NCBI RefSeq assembly: GCF_014189455.1 | Contig: NZ_CP050296.1 | Span: 1,364,001-1,428,000, forward strand | Direction of reading: 5' to 3' | Length of the DNA: 64,000 nucleotides | From: Mesorhizobium huakuii | GTDB lineage: Bacteria; Pseudomonadota; Alphaproteobacteria; Rhizobiales; Rhizobiaceae | Shown here: one piece after another, positions 28,300 through 37,856 of the stretch | Numbering within the stretch: position 1 is the stretch's first letter | How the letters are laid out: each line of letters starts with the position of its first letter | Position numbers and translations under genes: made by a program | Notes under the pieces: model-generated | Databases searched by the model: none | Told to the model about the DNA's origin: nothing | Seen by the model: only the letters and a program-made list of their open reading frames with translations

Positions 28300-29212
28300 C
28301 GGCTGGCTGCTCCGCGCCAATCTCCAGCGTCTGCAGGTCGGCAGGCGGAATAGCCGGCCCGGTCAGGCCGCGTCGCGTCAGGCGGATGCGCCAGTGGCCC
28401 TTTTCGCCATCGATGTCGAACAGATTGTACTGTGCAGCCGGATGCTTGCCGCCCGGCGCCTGGCCGGCAGCGGCGACGCCAACCGCCGGAATCCGGACCG
28501 CCCGGGTACCGATGAAAAACAGCGACGGCAGATGCGAATGGCCGTGCAGGACAAGCTCCGCGCCATGGCGGCGGATGATCTTGTGGAAGCGTGAGATGCC
28601 GAACAGCCGCTTGTGTTGCGAGACGGCGCCGCGCACCGGCGGATGGTGGATCATGATCGCGCGAAACAGGCCTTGCCCGCCGGTGTCGCGCAGGATCTTG
28701 CCGAGCCGCTCGGCCTGCCCTTCCATGAAGAAACCATTGGCCATGAAGGGTGCCGTGGCGCGCGCCGTCGAGACGCCGATCAGCGCGATATTGCCGCGCA
28801 CGCGCAGATAGGGAAATGCGTTGCGGTCGACCGGTGTGTTGACGCCGTCGCCGCTCATCCAGGCCGCCCATGACCGGCAGACCTTGTCGAAAGCGCCTGG
28901 CACATAGGCGTCGTGGTTTCCCGGAACGACGGAAACGTCGTGCGGCGATCCCAGCGTCTCCAGCCAGTGCTTGGCCATCTCGATTTCGCCGTCGAGCGCC
29001 AGATTGACCAGGTCGCCGGTGACGGCGAGATGGTCGGGGTTCTGCGCCTTGATGTCGGCCGTGATGGCGTCAATGACGGCATCATGCATGTGGCGGCGGC
29101 GGTTGCGCTGCCAGTTGACGTAGCCGAGCACGCGCTTGGAGGCGAGATCGCGATAGGATACATCGGGGAGCGGCCCCAGATGGACATCGGAAATATGCGC
29201 GAGCCTGAACAT
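28283..29212 (-). CDS. Calcineurin-like metallophosphoesterase
   Basis: The 309-residue protein has the complete metal-binding set: FRLAHISDVHLG, VTGDLVN, VVPGNHDAY, MIHHPPV and LHGHSH. It resembles the cyclic-nucleotide phosphodiesterase (CpdA-like) branch, but the substrate is not certain. The frame extends far upstream, but the ATG at 29210-29212 directly precedes the first motif. Confidence 0.88.
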   Translation of the reverse strand: MFRLAHISDVHLGPLPDVSYRDLASKRVLGYVNWQRNRRRHMHDAVIDAITADIKAQNPDHLAVTGDLVNLALDGEIEMAKHWLETLGSPHDVSVVPGNHDAYVPGAFDKVCRSWAAWMSGDGVNTPVDRNAFPYLRVRGNIALIGVSTARATAPFMANGFFMEGQAERLGKILRDTGGQGLFRAIMIHHPPVRGAVSQHKRLFGISRFHKIIRRHGAELVLHGHSHLPSLFFIGTRAVRIPAVGVAAAGQAPGGKHPAAQYNLFDIDGEKGHWRIRLTRRGLTGPAIPPADLQTLEIGAEQPAAMAAG

Positions 29213-29265
29213 GTTTCTTTCATAGGCGACGCGCACGCGGCTTTCCACCCACGGTTTCGCTAACG

Positions 29266-29763
29266 ATGACGAACGATCCCGAAACCGCTTTCCGCCAGAC
29301 CGGCTGGCCGGGGTTGCGGGCCAGATTGTTTCACCTCTATTTCGTGCTGCGGCGGCCAATGACGCTCGGCGTGCGCGGCCTCGTCCACGACACGGCGACC
29401 AATTCCGTCTTCCTGATCCGCCACACCTATGTGCCGGGCTGGCAGCTTCCCGGCGGCGGCGTCGAAGTCGGCGAAACGCTGGCCGAAGCGCTGGCACGCG
29501 AACTCGCCGAGGAAGGCAACATCGCGCTGACCGCCGCTGCGGTGTTGAAGTCGATGCATTTCAACCGTCGCTCCAGCCGGCGCGACCATGTCGGCTTTTA
29601 CGTCATTGAGCATTTCAGCCAGACAGCGCCGAAGCAGCCGGACCATGAGATCGCCGAGGCCGGTTTCTTCCCGCTCGATCGCTTGCCCAGGGACACGACG
29701 CCAGCAACACTGCGGCGGATCGCCGAGGTTTTTGGGGACGAACCCGCGTCGCCCTATTGGTAA
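29266..29763 (+). CDS. Nudix hydrolase
   Basis: The 165-residue protein carries a Nudix box, GGGVEVGETLAEALARELAEEG, within a typical alpha-beta-alpha fold. Family members hydrolyse nucleoside diphosphates linked to another moiety using Mg2+. The exact substrate is unknown. It is divergent from the phosphoesterase gene 53 bp away. Confidence 0.87.
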   Translation: MTNDPETAFRQTGWPGLRARLFHLYFVLRRPMTLGVRGLVHDTATNSVFLIRHTYVPGWQLPGGGVEVGETLAEALARELAEEGNIALTAAAVLKSMHFNRRSSRRDHVGFYVIEHFSQTAPKQPDHEIAEAGFFPLDRLPRDTTPATLRRIAEVFGDEPASPYW

Positions 29764-29829
29764 GCTTGCCTTAGCTGTTTAAAAGGTTCCGGGCTGTATT
29801 GATCAAGAAAATACACGGGGGGCGATTCC

Positions 29830-30308
29830 ATGGATGTCGAGCAAGTAAAATCGGTAAGCGTTTGGCCCTATGTCGGCTTTTACAGTCTTATGATGGTAGG
29901 CTTGACCGCCGTGTTTATCGGCATCGCAATGATGTTTTCCTCGCTGCCGGACAGTTTCGGCCATGCGAGCGGCTTCGCCATCACGTTCGGGTCGACCTCT
30001 TTCACCTCTTACAAATTCGTCAAGAGGAACCTTCGGCTTTTCAATCGAGACGAATATTGGAAGATAACGCTTTTTCGTCTTTGGCCTCGTGCCTGCTTTC
30101 ACTGGTGTTCCTTGGCCTTGCTGTCGCGGGCGGAGCCATGCCGGGAAGCGATACCATCCCTGCTCTCGGCTGGGTTTTCATCCTGCTGGTTGCCGGGCTT
30201 GTCGTCTTTGGCATCAACGCCTGGGGCTATTCCAGCCGCATGGGCAAGAATTTCCTGAAAGCGGAGCTTGCCAGACAGGCGCGCATCAACGCCGAGACCT
30301 TCCGGTAA
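29830..30308 (+). pseudogene. ABZJ_00895-like membrane protein, frameshifted at 30071-30075
   Basis: The first part (SVWPYVGFYSLMMVGLTAVFIGIAMMF) and the last part (LVAGLVVFGINAWGYSSRMGKNFLKAEL, ending at 30308) are in different frames. Adding one T to the five-T run at 30071-30075 joins them as YWKITLFSSLASCLLSLVFLG. The restored product would be about 159 residues with four membrane helices. Function is unknown. A sequencing error is the simplest explanation. Confidence 0.7.
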
Positions 30309-30338
30309 GGTCTCGGCGATTTGCAGCCATCGGCGATT

Positions 30339-31322
30339 TCAGATCGCGAACCTTGCCCGGTCATGCGGCGCGCCATAGTCGAGTTCCGGCCCGACAGGCA
30401 CGATCCGCGTTGGGTTGATCGTCTCGTGGCTGGCGTAGTAATGCGCCTTGATGTGATGCAGGTTCACGGTCGCGGCGACACCAGGCACCTGGTAGAGGTC
30501 GCGCAAATAGTTCGACAGGTTCGGATAGTCGGCGATGCGGCGCAGATTGCATTTGAAATGGCCGACATATACCGGATCGAAGCGCACCAGCGTGGTGAAC
30601 AGCCGCCAGTCGGCCTCGGTGATGCGGTCGCCGACGAGATAGCGCTGTTTTGACAGCCGCTCCTCCAGCGTATCCAGCGCCGCGAACAATTCACCGAACG
30701 CTTCCTCATAGGCGCGCTGCGTGGTGGCAAAGCCGGCACGGTAGACGCCGTTGTTGACCGCGGGATAGACCAGCGCGTTGATGCGGTCGATCTCAGTGCG
30801 CAGGTCCTGCGGATAAAAGTCGAGGCTTGCATCGCCCCATGCGTCGAACGCCGAGTTGAGCATCCGGATGATCTCGGAAGACTCGTTGGAAACGATCGTC
30901 TGCTCCTTCTTGTCCCACAGCACCGGCACCGTCACCCGGCCGGAATAGGCGGGATCGGCCTTGGCATAGATCTGGTGGAGGAAATCGAGGCCGTAAAGCG
31001 CGTCGCCCGTGGCGCCGTCCTCGACCAGGAATGTCCAGCCATTGGCGCCCATGAAATGATGCACGACCGAGACGGAGATGATGTCTTTCAGTCTCTTCAG
31101 CGCGCGAAAAATCAGCGTCCGGTGTGCCCACGGACAGGCAAGCGAGACATAGAGGTGATAGCGCCCGGGTTCGGCCTTGAAGCCGCGTGTGCGGCCTTCG
31201 GCCGGCGCCCCGTCAACGGTGACCCAGTCCCGCCATTGCGACTGCGTCCTCACGAACCTGCCGCCGCTGTCCGCCGTATCATACCAGCGGTCCTGCCACC
31301 TGCCCTCGACCAGCAATCCCAT
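30339..31322 (-). CDS. Glutathionyl-hydroquinone reductase (Xi-class GST, YqjG/PcpF-like)
   Basis: The 327-residue protein has the catalytic motif CPWAHR (Cys63) in a thioredoxin-like domain, then an all-helical GST C-terminal domain with RFVRTQSQWRDWV near the start, all features of the Xi class. The reaction uses glutathione to reduce glutathionyl-hydroquinones. Length and motifs are complete. Confidence 0.9.
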   Translation of the reverse strand: MGLLVEGRWQDRWYDTADSGGRFVRTQSQWRDWVTVDGAPAEGRTRGFKAEPGRYHLYVSLACPWAHRTLIFRALKRLKDIISVSVVHHFMGANGWTFLVEDGATGDALYGLDFLHQIYAKADPAYSGRVTVPVLWDKKEQTIVSNESSEIIRMLNSAFDAWGDASLDFYPQDLRTEIDRINALVYPAVNNGVYRAGFATTQRAYEEAFGELFAALDTLEERLSKQRYLVGDRITEADWRLFTTLVRFDPVYVGHFKCNLRRIADYPNLSNYLRDLYQVPGVAATVNLHHIKAHYYASHETINPTRIVPVGPELDYGAPHDRARFAI

Positions 31323-31596
31323 GCAAATCTCCTTGCGTCCTCACCTCCAATGTAGGCGCAAGCTTGCCCTGTCGAAGACGTCAGGCGCTGAACAGACCGT
31401 CACTTGACGGAGACGGCGGACATATCAGGCCAATTGCAGCGGCCGAAAATTGATGCTAGCGGACACTCCGCATGTTCGACTTTGCTTTGATCCGGTTTGA
31501 CCGACGACGAAAGAGCGCCCGCGCTTGATGAAGCGCTGACTGGCGAATGCTGCCGTTTGCAGCAAACCTTTCCTCCTTTACCGGAACGCAAAGACC

Positions 31597-32121
31597 ATGA
31601 GCCTTGCCGACGTGAAATACCTGCCGGAAACTCCGGCGCACGACCCTGAAATCGAAGCCATCAACGACGAGGCCTTCGGGCCCGGCCGTTTCGTGCTGGC
31701 CGCCTACAAGATCCGCGAAGCCGGCGGCCACGAGCGGGCGCTGTCCTTTGTCGCGGTTGACGGCGATATCGTCGTCGCCTCGGTGCGCATGACCCGCATC
31801 GCCGCCGGCGCCGGCCGCGCGCTGATGCTCGGGCCGCTTGCCGTGCGGCCGGCGTTCAAGAATCTGGGCATCGGCCGCCGGCTGGTGGCGATCGCATTGG
31901 AAGCGGCCGTCAAGGCCGGTGCGCCCGCCGTCATATTGGTCGGCGACGAGCCCTATTACGGGCCGCTCGGCTTCAAGCGCATCCCGCGTGGCCAGATCTC
32001 GATGCCGCGCCCTGTCGATCTCGACCGCCTTTTGTCGCATGAGATCACGCCGGGCGCGGTTGCCAGGCTCACCGGCGAGGTCGGTCATGCCAGCCAGGCC
32101 AGGATCGCCGAGCACGCCTAG
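31597..32121 (+). CDS. GNAT-family N-acetyltransferase
   Basis: The 174-residue protein shows GNAT motif A as LGPLAVRPAFKNLGIGRRLVAIALEAA and motif B as ILVGDEPYYGPLGFKRIP, the latter typical of the YhbS-like group. The acetyl acceptor is unknown. The stop is immediately followed by a dispersed hairpin repeat. Confidence 0.87.
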   Translation: MSLADVKYLPETPAHDPEIEAINDEAFGPGRFVLAAYKIREAGGHERALSFVAVDGDIVVASVRMTRIAAGAGRALMLGPLAVRPAFKNLGIGRRLVAIALEAAVKAGAPAVILVGDEPYYGPLGFKRIPRGQISMPRPVDLDRLLSHEITPGAVARLTGEVGHASQARIAEHA

Positions 32122-32170
32122 AGCAATTTCAGGAAAAGCGTGAAACGGTTTTCCGTCCGGAATTGCTTTA
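32120..32170. repeat. Dispersed hairpin repeat, second copy
   Basis: It closely matches 5236-5290 over about 50 bp, sharing AAACGGTTTTCCGTCCGGAA. Complementary ends (AGCAAT / ATTGCT) allow folding. It begins at the stop codon of the GNAT gene and may serve as its 3' end structure. Confidence 0.7.
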
Positions 32171-32237
32171 GGCGACGACTTGACCTTGGCCGTCGATCCG
32201 GGCCTGATCCGTCCCTGTTTTCATAGGAAAGGACGCC

Positions 32238-33000
32238 ATGAACCCGAACGGCCAGATCGCGATCGTCACCGGCGGCGGCTCAGGCCTTGGCGAGGCAACG
32301 GCGCGTGCCCTTGCCGCCAAAGGGGGCCCGCGTCGCCATCTTCGATGTCGGCATCGACCGCGCCGCCAAGGTCGCGGCCGAAATCGGCGGCATTGCCGTG
32401 CAATGCGACGTCAGCAGCGCCGACAGTGGCGCCGCCGCCGTCGCCGAAGCGGCGAGCAAGCTGGGCGAGCCGCGCATCCTGGTCAATTGCGCCGGCATCG
32501 CCATTGGCGTGAAGACGGTCGGCAAGGATGGTCCCCATCCGCTCGATCAATACCGCAAGGTGATCGAGGTCAATCTGATCGGCACCTTCAACATGATCCG
32601 CCTCGTCGCCGACCGCGCCGCCAAGCTCGAGCCGCTGCAGGGCGGCGAGCGTGGCGTCATTGTCAACACAGCTTCGGTCGCCGCCTATGACGGCCAGATC
32701 GGCCAGGCTGCCTACTCCGCCTCTAAGGGCGGCGTCGTCGGCATGACACTGCCGGTGGCGCGTGATCTTGCCCGTTCCGGCATCCGTGTCTGCACCATCG
32801 CACCCGGCATCTTCAAAACGCCGATGATGGCCGGCATGCCGCAGGACGTGCAGGATTCACTGGGCGCCGCGGTGCCCTTCCCGTCCCGCCTCGGCGAACC
32901 ATCCGAATATGCAGCACTTGCCCTGCACATCGTCGAAAACCAGATGCTGAACGGCGAGACCATCCGCCTCGATGGCGCCATCCGCATGGCGCCGAAATAG
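32238..33000 (+). pseudogene. SDR oxidoreductase, 3-hydroxyacyl-CoA dehydrogenase type II-like, frameshifted at 32322-32326
   Basis: The N-terminus [29 protein letters not shown] and the remainder [15 protein letters not shown] to 33000 are in different frames. Deleting one G from the five-G run at 32322-32326 restores one protein of about 253 residues. The catalytic parts [23 protein letters not shown] and the ending [14 protein letters not shown] resemble HSD17B10-type enzymes of fatty-acid or branched-chain catabolism. The intactness of both halves favours a sequencing error. Confidence 0.8.
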
Positions 33001-33130
33001 CGCTGGCCGACCTCTGTCGGAAGGACCGATCTGCCTGCAGGGCCAAGGTAAGGAAGGAAGCGGATCAGGCGATCTTGCCAAATCCGACCTGCAGCGCCGA
33101 TAAGCGAATGAAATTGTGGCGAGCGTTTTG

Positions 33131-33913
33131 ATGAAGCAAAATCAAAATAAGGACGTGATCCGCGAGACCGACGCGGAGGCGATCCGGTTGGCGAAAACGC
33201 TTCTGCGCAGCGCTCGCTTCGGCGCGCTGGCGGTGCTGGAGCCGCAGACCGGGTCGCCGCTGGCAAGCCGGGTGGGCGTCGCCACCGACATCGACGGCGC
33301 GCTGCTGATCCTGGTTTCGATGCTCTCGGCGCACACGCCCGCCATGCTTGCCGATCCGCGCTGTTCCCTGCTGCTCGGCGAGCCGGGCAAGGGCGACCCG
33401 CTGGCGCATCCACGCCTGACGCTGATCTGCCAGGCATTGCTGCTCGAGCGTGGCTCCGACGCGCATGCTCGCGCCGAGCGCCGCTATCTCAATCGCAATC
33501 CCAAGGCGAGCCTCTATGCCGGGCTCGGCGACTTCTCGATCTTTCGCCTCGAGCCGCAGCGCGCCAGCCTCAATGGCGGCTTCGGCAAGGCCTATCTGCT
33601 CGATCGCGCCGATCTCGTCACCAGCGGGCCCATCGTCGAAGAGCTTGCGGCGAGTGAACAATCCGCTGTCGAGCACATGAACGCGGATCATCTTGACGCG
33701 ATCGCCGTCTATGCGCATCATTTTGCCGGGGCATCTGGTGACGGCTGGAGCATCGCCGGTTTGGACGCCGACGGCATGGATCTGGTGTCGAGAGACAATG
33801 TTTGCCGGGTATTCTTCCCGCAACCCCTGGTAGCAGCAGGAGAGTTGAGACCCGCTCTGGTCGATATGGCTAGGCGCGGTCGGGCTGCCAAGCAGGCAAA
33901 TAATGAAACTTAA
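33131..33913 (+). CDS. HugZ-like pyridoxamine-5'-phosphate-oxidase-fold protein with DUF2470 domain
   Basis: The roughly 260-residue protein has an FMN-binding split-barrel (ARFGALAVLEPQTGSPLASRVGVATDIDGALLILVS) and a C-terminal DUF2470 domain (EQSAVEHMNADHLDAIAVYAHHFAG). This is the arrangement of the HugZ/HutZ heme-utilisation family. Whether it degrades heme or binds FMN is not certain. A GTG at 33116 is an alternative start; neither has a strong ribosome-binding site. Confidence 0.83.
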   Translation: MKQNQNKDVIRETDAEAIRLAKTLLRSARFGALAVLEPQTGSPLASRVGVATDIDGALLILVSMLSAHTPAMLADPRCSLLLGEPGKGDPLAHPRLTLICQALLLERGSDAHARAERRYLNRNPKASLYAGLGDFSIFRLEPQRASLNGGFGKAYLLDRADLVTSGPIVEELAASEQSAVEHMNADHLDAIAVYAHHFAGASGDGWSIAGLDADGMDLVSRDNVCRVFFPQPLVAAGELRPALVDMARRGRAAKQANNET

Positions 33914-34044
33914 TTGCATTTGATCAAAAGCAACACTTGAGATTTGAAAGAAATGTTCTACCCTTCAGAGACGGCGCTGACTCGTCAGGGGCCTATCACA
34001 AGTGAATTTATGGATTCAGGCACCATTGCCCCCATGGCGCCTCG

Positions 34045-34413
34045 ATGAGCAAACAGCATGGGGCATTCATGGTCTCGACAAAGCTAATAGCCAACGCAGA
34101 ATCGGCTGCCGAATTTCTGATGCTGATGGGCAACGAAAAACGGTTGTTGATCATGAGCTATCTGATCGACGGTGAAATGTCGGTCGGCGCTATCGCCGAC
34201 AAGGTGATGCTCAGCCAATCCGCGCTCTCCCAGCATCTGGCCAAGCTGCGGGCGCTCGACCTCGTGGAAACCCGCCGCGATCGCCAGATGATCTATTACT
34301 CCTGCAAATCCGATGCGGTGCGCGAACTGCTTGTCGTGCTGGATGGTATTTTCGGCACCGGCAAGGAGGACCTGTCCCAGATGGCACAGAGATTGCGCCG
34401 CGCCGGGACTTGA
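34045..34413 (+). CDS. ArsR-family winged-helix regulator, NolR-like
   Basis: The 122-residue protein has a winged helix (EMSVGAIADKVMLSQSALSQHLAKLRALDLVETRRDRQMIYYSCKSDAV). Its recognition helix and the YYSxxSDAV ending closely resemble NolR of rhizobia, a repressor of nodulation and symbiosis genes. It lacks the ArsR metal-binding CVC motif. Calling it NolR itself is an inference. Confidence 0.85.
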   Translation: MSKQHGAFMVSTKLIANAESAAEFLMLMGNEKRLLIMSYLIDGEMSVGAIADKVMLSQSALSQHLAKLRALDLVETRRDRQMIYYSCKSDAVRELLVVLDGIFGTGKEDLSQMAQRLRRAGT

Positions 34414-34507
34414 CCGGACGCTCCTGCGGCCGCTTACCTCTTCCGGAGCGTGGCTCGTGCGTTTCTCCCGACGCACGAACCGCGCTTTCGATTTTTGAGC
34501 GCAGGAT

Positions 34508-35302
34508 ATGGACCCAATTCGCATCGACGACCCCCGGGATTCACGCGTCGCCGCCTATCTTGATATCCGCGAACGCGATCTCGCCGGCCGGCAAGGCCGT
34601 TTCGTCGCCGAAGGCAAGGTGGTGCTTGACCTGCTTCTGTCGTCCGGCCGCTTCGGCGCCGAATCCATTCTTGTTCTGGAAAACCGGCTCAGCGGTCTGA
34701 ACGACATCCTGCACAAGGCGCCCGCGGACCTGCCGGTCTACGTCGTCACCACAACGGTGATGGACGCGATCGCCGGCTTCCACATGCATCGCGGCATCCT
34801 GGCCATCGGCCGTAAGGAGACGCCGCAAGCGGCCGGGCCATTGCTGGATGCCTTGCCAGTTCGAGCCTTGGTCGTGGTGCTCGTCGGCATCGCCAACCAC
34901 GACAATATGGGCGCGATCTTCCGCAATGCCGCCGCCTTCGACGCCGGTGCGGTGCTGATGGACGCGACATGCTGCGACCCGCTTTACCGCAAGGCGATCC
35001 GCGTTTCGGTCGGCGCCGCGCTCAAGATCCCATTTGCGACCTTTACCGACACCGCTGGCTTTACCGCGATGCTCGCCGAACGGGGTTTTGCGCAATTCGC
35101 CCTGTCGCCGCGCGGACGAACCGATATTCGCGATGCAAGGCCGGCCGAACGCCTGGCGCTCTATCTCGGCACCGAGGGCGAAGGCCTGCCCGAAAGCCTG
35201 CTTGCGCGCCTGCAAACCGTGCGGATCACCATGTCGAAAGGTTTTGACAGCCTGAACGTCGCCGCGGCATCAGCTATCGCGCTGCACCATTTTTCGCGCT
35301 GA
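34508..35302 (+). CDS. SpoU/TrmH-family RNA 2'-O-methyltransferase
   Basis: The 264-residue protein has an N-terminal L30e-like substrate-binding domain (QGRFVAEGKVVLDLLL) and a SPOUT knot with the three family motifs: NHDNMGAIFRNAAAF, LYLGTEGEGLP and ITMSKGFDSLNVAAASAIALH. It methylates ribose in rRNA or tRNA with SAM; the site cannot be inferred. ATG at 34508 follows AGGATAT. Confidence 0.9.
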   Translation: MDPIRIDDPRDSRVAAYLDIRERDLAGRQGRFVAEGKVVLDLLLSSGRFGAESILVLENRLSGLNDILHKAPADLPVYVVTTTVMDAIAGFHMHRGILAIGRKETPQAAGPLLDALPVRALVVVLVGIANHDNMGAIFRNAAAFDAGAVLMDATCCDPLYRKAIRVSVGAALKIPFATFTDTAGFTAMLAERGFAQFALSPRGRTDIRDARPAERLALYLGTEGEGLPESLLARLQTVRITMSKGFDSLNVAAASAIALHHFSR

Positions 35303-35548
35303 CGGATATCGCGCCAAAACCAGTGCCGGTTTGGGAACAGGGATGACACGGCTTGTGCCGATCTCGCTCGGTACGACATCCATCCTGAACGGATCCATCT
35401 CATCGGCCAGCGGTATTGGGGCGCCGGTGGACTTTGATCGCGCTTCCCGGGCTCTTTCCACAGTGCTGAACAACTCCATTACAGCATCAAGCAGTGCAAA
35501 CAGCACCGGGTGGAAGTACCAGAGGCCCAAAAGGGCGATTGCCAGCAT
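35270..35548 (-). CDS. Possible small membrane protein of unknown function
   Basis: A 92-residue frame starts MLAIALLGLWYFHPVLFALLDAVMELF, a plausible membrane segment, followed by a charged tail. It overlaps the end of the methyltransferase gene by 33 bp. No family or ribosome-binding site is evident, so it could be spurious. Confidence 0.35.
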   Translation of the reverse strand: MLAIALLGLWYFHPVLFALLDAVMELFSTVERAREARSKSTGAPIPLADEMDPFRMDVVPSEIGTSRVIPVPKPALVLARYPSARKMVQRDS

Positions 35549-35621
35549 GGTGAAGAGGATCGTGCATTTGGATGTGGTGATGCCATGCTACCCGCGCAAG
35601 CGGGTGACCCGCGCCGCCGCC

Positions 35622-36794
35622 TCAGTTCGCGCCCGCCTTCTGCAAGGCCCGCACGCGGTCGGCGAGGCTGCGGTCGCCTCCGCCGGATCGGCTGTCCTGC
35701 GGTGCCGCCAGCGCCTTGGCGATCGGTGAATCAGGTCCCTCAAGCTTGGCTGTTAGGTGGACGACTTCAGCCGCCAGCTCGTTCATCTGCTCACGCAGCG
35801 CGGCACTGCCATTCGCCGAACCCGGCGATGCAACCGCGCCCAAATCCGCCTTGAGCCGTTTGTTCTCGCGCGCCAGTGCCGTCAGCCTGGCCTCCAGCCG
35901 CTCGCGATCGCTGTCGAGCTTGGCAATCGCCTGATCCAGATCATCGCGCCGCTTGGCCTCGTCTTGCCCGGCGTCATCCGGTTTGCCGACCAGCCGCAAG
36001 GCCGGTCCGCCGTCCTCGGCTTTCGCCTTTTCGCGCAGCCGCGCCAGTTCCTTTTCGCGGCGATCGAGCTTGTCCTCGCGATCGGCGAGCGTTGCCAGCA
36101 GCCGTTCGACCTTCTTGTCGAGTTCGGCCGCCCTTTTCTTCTCCGCCTTCAGGGCATCGCGCGCGGCCTTGCTTTCGGCCGCGATCTCCTGCTGGCGCCG
36201 ATCCGCTTCCTTGCGCTGGCCGCGCAGCAGCGAGATGTCGCTGGCGAGCTTCTGCAATTCGGATTCCCGCGCCACAAGCTCGATCTGCCGGCTGGAGGAG
36301 GAAAAACTGGCATCGTCGTACATTTGCTCCAGCTTTTCGAGCTCGAGCGCCCGCTTCTCCAGCTTGCGTTCGGTTTCCTTGAGCCGCTCCGAAAGCTGAT
36401 GCAGTTCCTCTTCGCGCTGCCGCAGCGCCTCGTTCTTGGCGCCGAGTTCGGCGAGCGCCTGGTTCTTGTCCGTGCGTTCGATCGCCAGCCCCTTCAACGC
36501 CTCGCGGCCGCGATTGATCTCGACGAGCTGTTCGGCGGCTTTCTCGCGCAGCGCCTTGACGTTCATTTCGAGGCGGCGCGTCGCCATGGCGTACTCGGCC
36601 CGGACGCGGTCCTTGTCGGCCTGGATCTCGGCCTGCGTCAACGGGATAGAGGCCTCGATGCGCCTGCGGGTCAACGCGACGGCACGCCGCCAGACCGCCG
36701 GTGCCACGATCAGCGCCAGAAAGCCGGCACAGAGAAAGCCGAGGGCAAAGAACAGGACCGACTGAACCAAAGGACTACCCGCTATCGGCGGCAA
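35622..36794 (-). CDS. Membrane-anchored coiled-coil protein of unknown function
   Basis: The 390-residue protein has one N-terminal membrane helix (VLFFALGFLCAGFLALIVAPAVW). Residues about 45-330 are rich in Glu, Lys, Arg, Ala and Leu with clear heptad character, for example LRQREEELHQLSERLKETERKLEKRALELEKLEQMY, indicating a long coiled coil. A basic C-terminal tail (DRSLADRVRALQKAGAN) follows. It is probably an inner-membrane protein with a cytoplasmic scaffold-like part. No function is known to me. Confidence 0.75.
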   Translation of the reverse strand: MPPIAGSPLVQSVLFFALGFLCAGFLALIVAPAVWRRAVALTRRRIEASIPLTQAEIQADKDRVRAEYAMATRRLEMNVKALREKAAEQLVEINRGREALKGLAIERTDKNQALAELGAKNEALRQREEELHQLSERLKETERKLEKRALELEKLEQMYDDASFSSSSRQIELVARESELQKLASDISLLRGQRKEADRRQQEIAAESKAARDALKAEKKRAAELDKKVERLLATLADREDKLDRREKELARLREKAKAEDGGPALRLVGKPDDAGQDEAKRRDDLDQAIAKLDSDRERLEARLTALARENKRLKADLGAVASPGSANGSAALREQMNELAAEVVHLTAKLEGPDSPIAKALAAPQDSRSGGGDRSLADRVRALQKAGAN

Positions 36795-36930
36795 CCGCCG
36801 GAACTGGACCGCATAGTATTGGCATGGCGGAAATCCGGCGCTGCGGCAAGAGCTTGCCGCGGCGCATTGGGGGTCACAGGCTTACAAATCCCATTGAAAA
36901 GTCGGCATTGCGGTCATGATGCGTTGGACT

Positions 36931-37512
36931 TTAGAACGGATTCCACGTCGCCCGCTCGGTCAGCTTCAGATAGCCGAGATTGACACCGAGCCGTGCGCCG
37001 ACACCGGTACGGATCGGCACCAGAAGCACATTGTTGTTCTTCAGCACATTAAAGCCGACGCCCGCCACCACATAGGCCGACCCGGCGACGCCGCCATAGC
37101 GGTTATAGAGATTGCTGACATCGTCGAGATTGTAGACCAGCATCATCACCCGGGACCCCTCGCCGCCGAAATCCCAGCCCAGCGACGGGCCTTGCCAGAA
37201 CACTTTGTGGTCGCCGGCATTCTTGGTGTAGAGCGTGCCTTCGCCATAGGTCAGGCCGCCGATCAGCGCGCCCGACCCCTCCTCACCCAGCAGATAGCCA
37301 TTGGGCAGACCGTAGGAGGCGAAGATCTTCTCGACGACGGTGGCGAGACCACCCGACGTCGCGCCGAAGAACTTGTGACCGGAATCGATAATCTCCTGAG
37401 CGGTGTATTCCTGGGCCCGCAAGGCTGAGGTCGAGAAAACGAGAACGCCCATGAGCGTGATCGCCATTGAAAGGACGCGGAGAAAGCTCCGGTCATAAAA
37501 TCGGGAAAACAT
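36931..37512 (-). CDS. eipA: DUF1134 periplasmic protein, EipA-like
   Basis: The 193-residue protein has a signal peptide (FLRVLSMAITLMGVLVFSTSALRA) and the DUF1134 domain with EIIDSGHKFFGATSGGLATVVEKIF, GPSLGWDFGGEGSRVMMLVYNL and RYGGVAGSAYVVAGVGFN. In Brucella the family member EipA is a periplasmic envelope-integrity factor under cell-cycle control, which fits its position next to chpT and ctrA. The start at 37512 (GGAG 8 bases upstream) is preferred to 37530. Confidence 0.85.
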   Translation of the reverse strand: MFSRFYDRSFLRVLSMAITLMGVLVFSTSALRAQEYTAQEIIDSGHKFFGATSGGLATVVEKIFASYGLPNGYLLGEEGSGALIGGLTYGEGTLYTKNAGDHKVFWQGPSLGWDFGGEGSRVMMLVYNLDDVSNLYNRYGGVAGSAYVVAGVGFNVLKNNNVLLVPIRTGVGARLGVNLGYLKLTERATWNPF

Positions 37513-37856
37513 GCTTCCAATCTCCGTCATGGAGCACTTTCGCCGACGCCTCGCATCCGGTCCGGCTCTTTAGGCGGCCGTTAAGGATGACTGTTAGGGG
37601 CAAACTATGCCGTAATCCTTTTTCAACCATTAACTCCCACAGGAAGATGGCGGTTCGAAGGCTGGCTTTTGGGGTCGCGCGGCGCCGGCGGCCTGCGTGA
37701 ACACGCCATTTGCCCCGACGACAATTTTGGGTTTGTTGCTGTACGTACGAGTGCTGTGTATTCAGAAAGCCTCGGGTTGGAGCTTGATTCGTGTGGGCAG
37801 GCGCGACAATCAATCGCTCGGCCACGAATTGTGGAATTTTGCAGGGATTTTCACCG

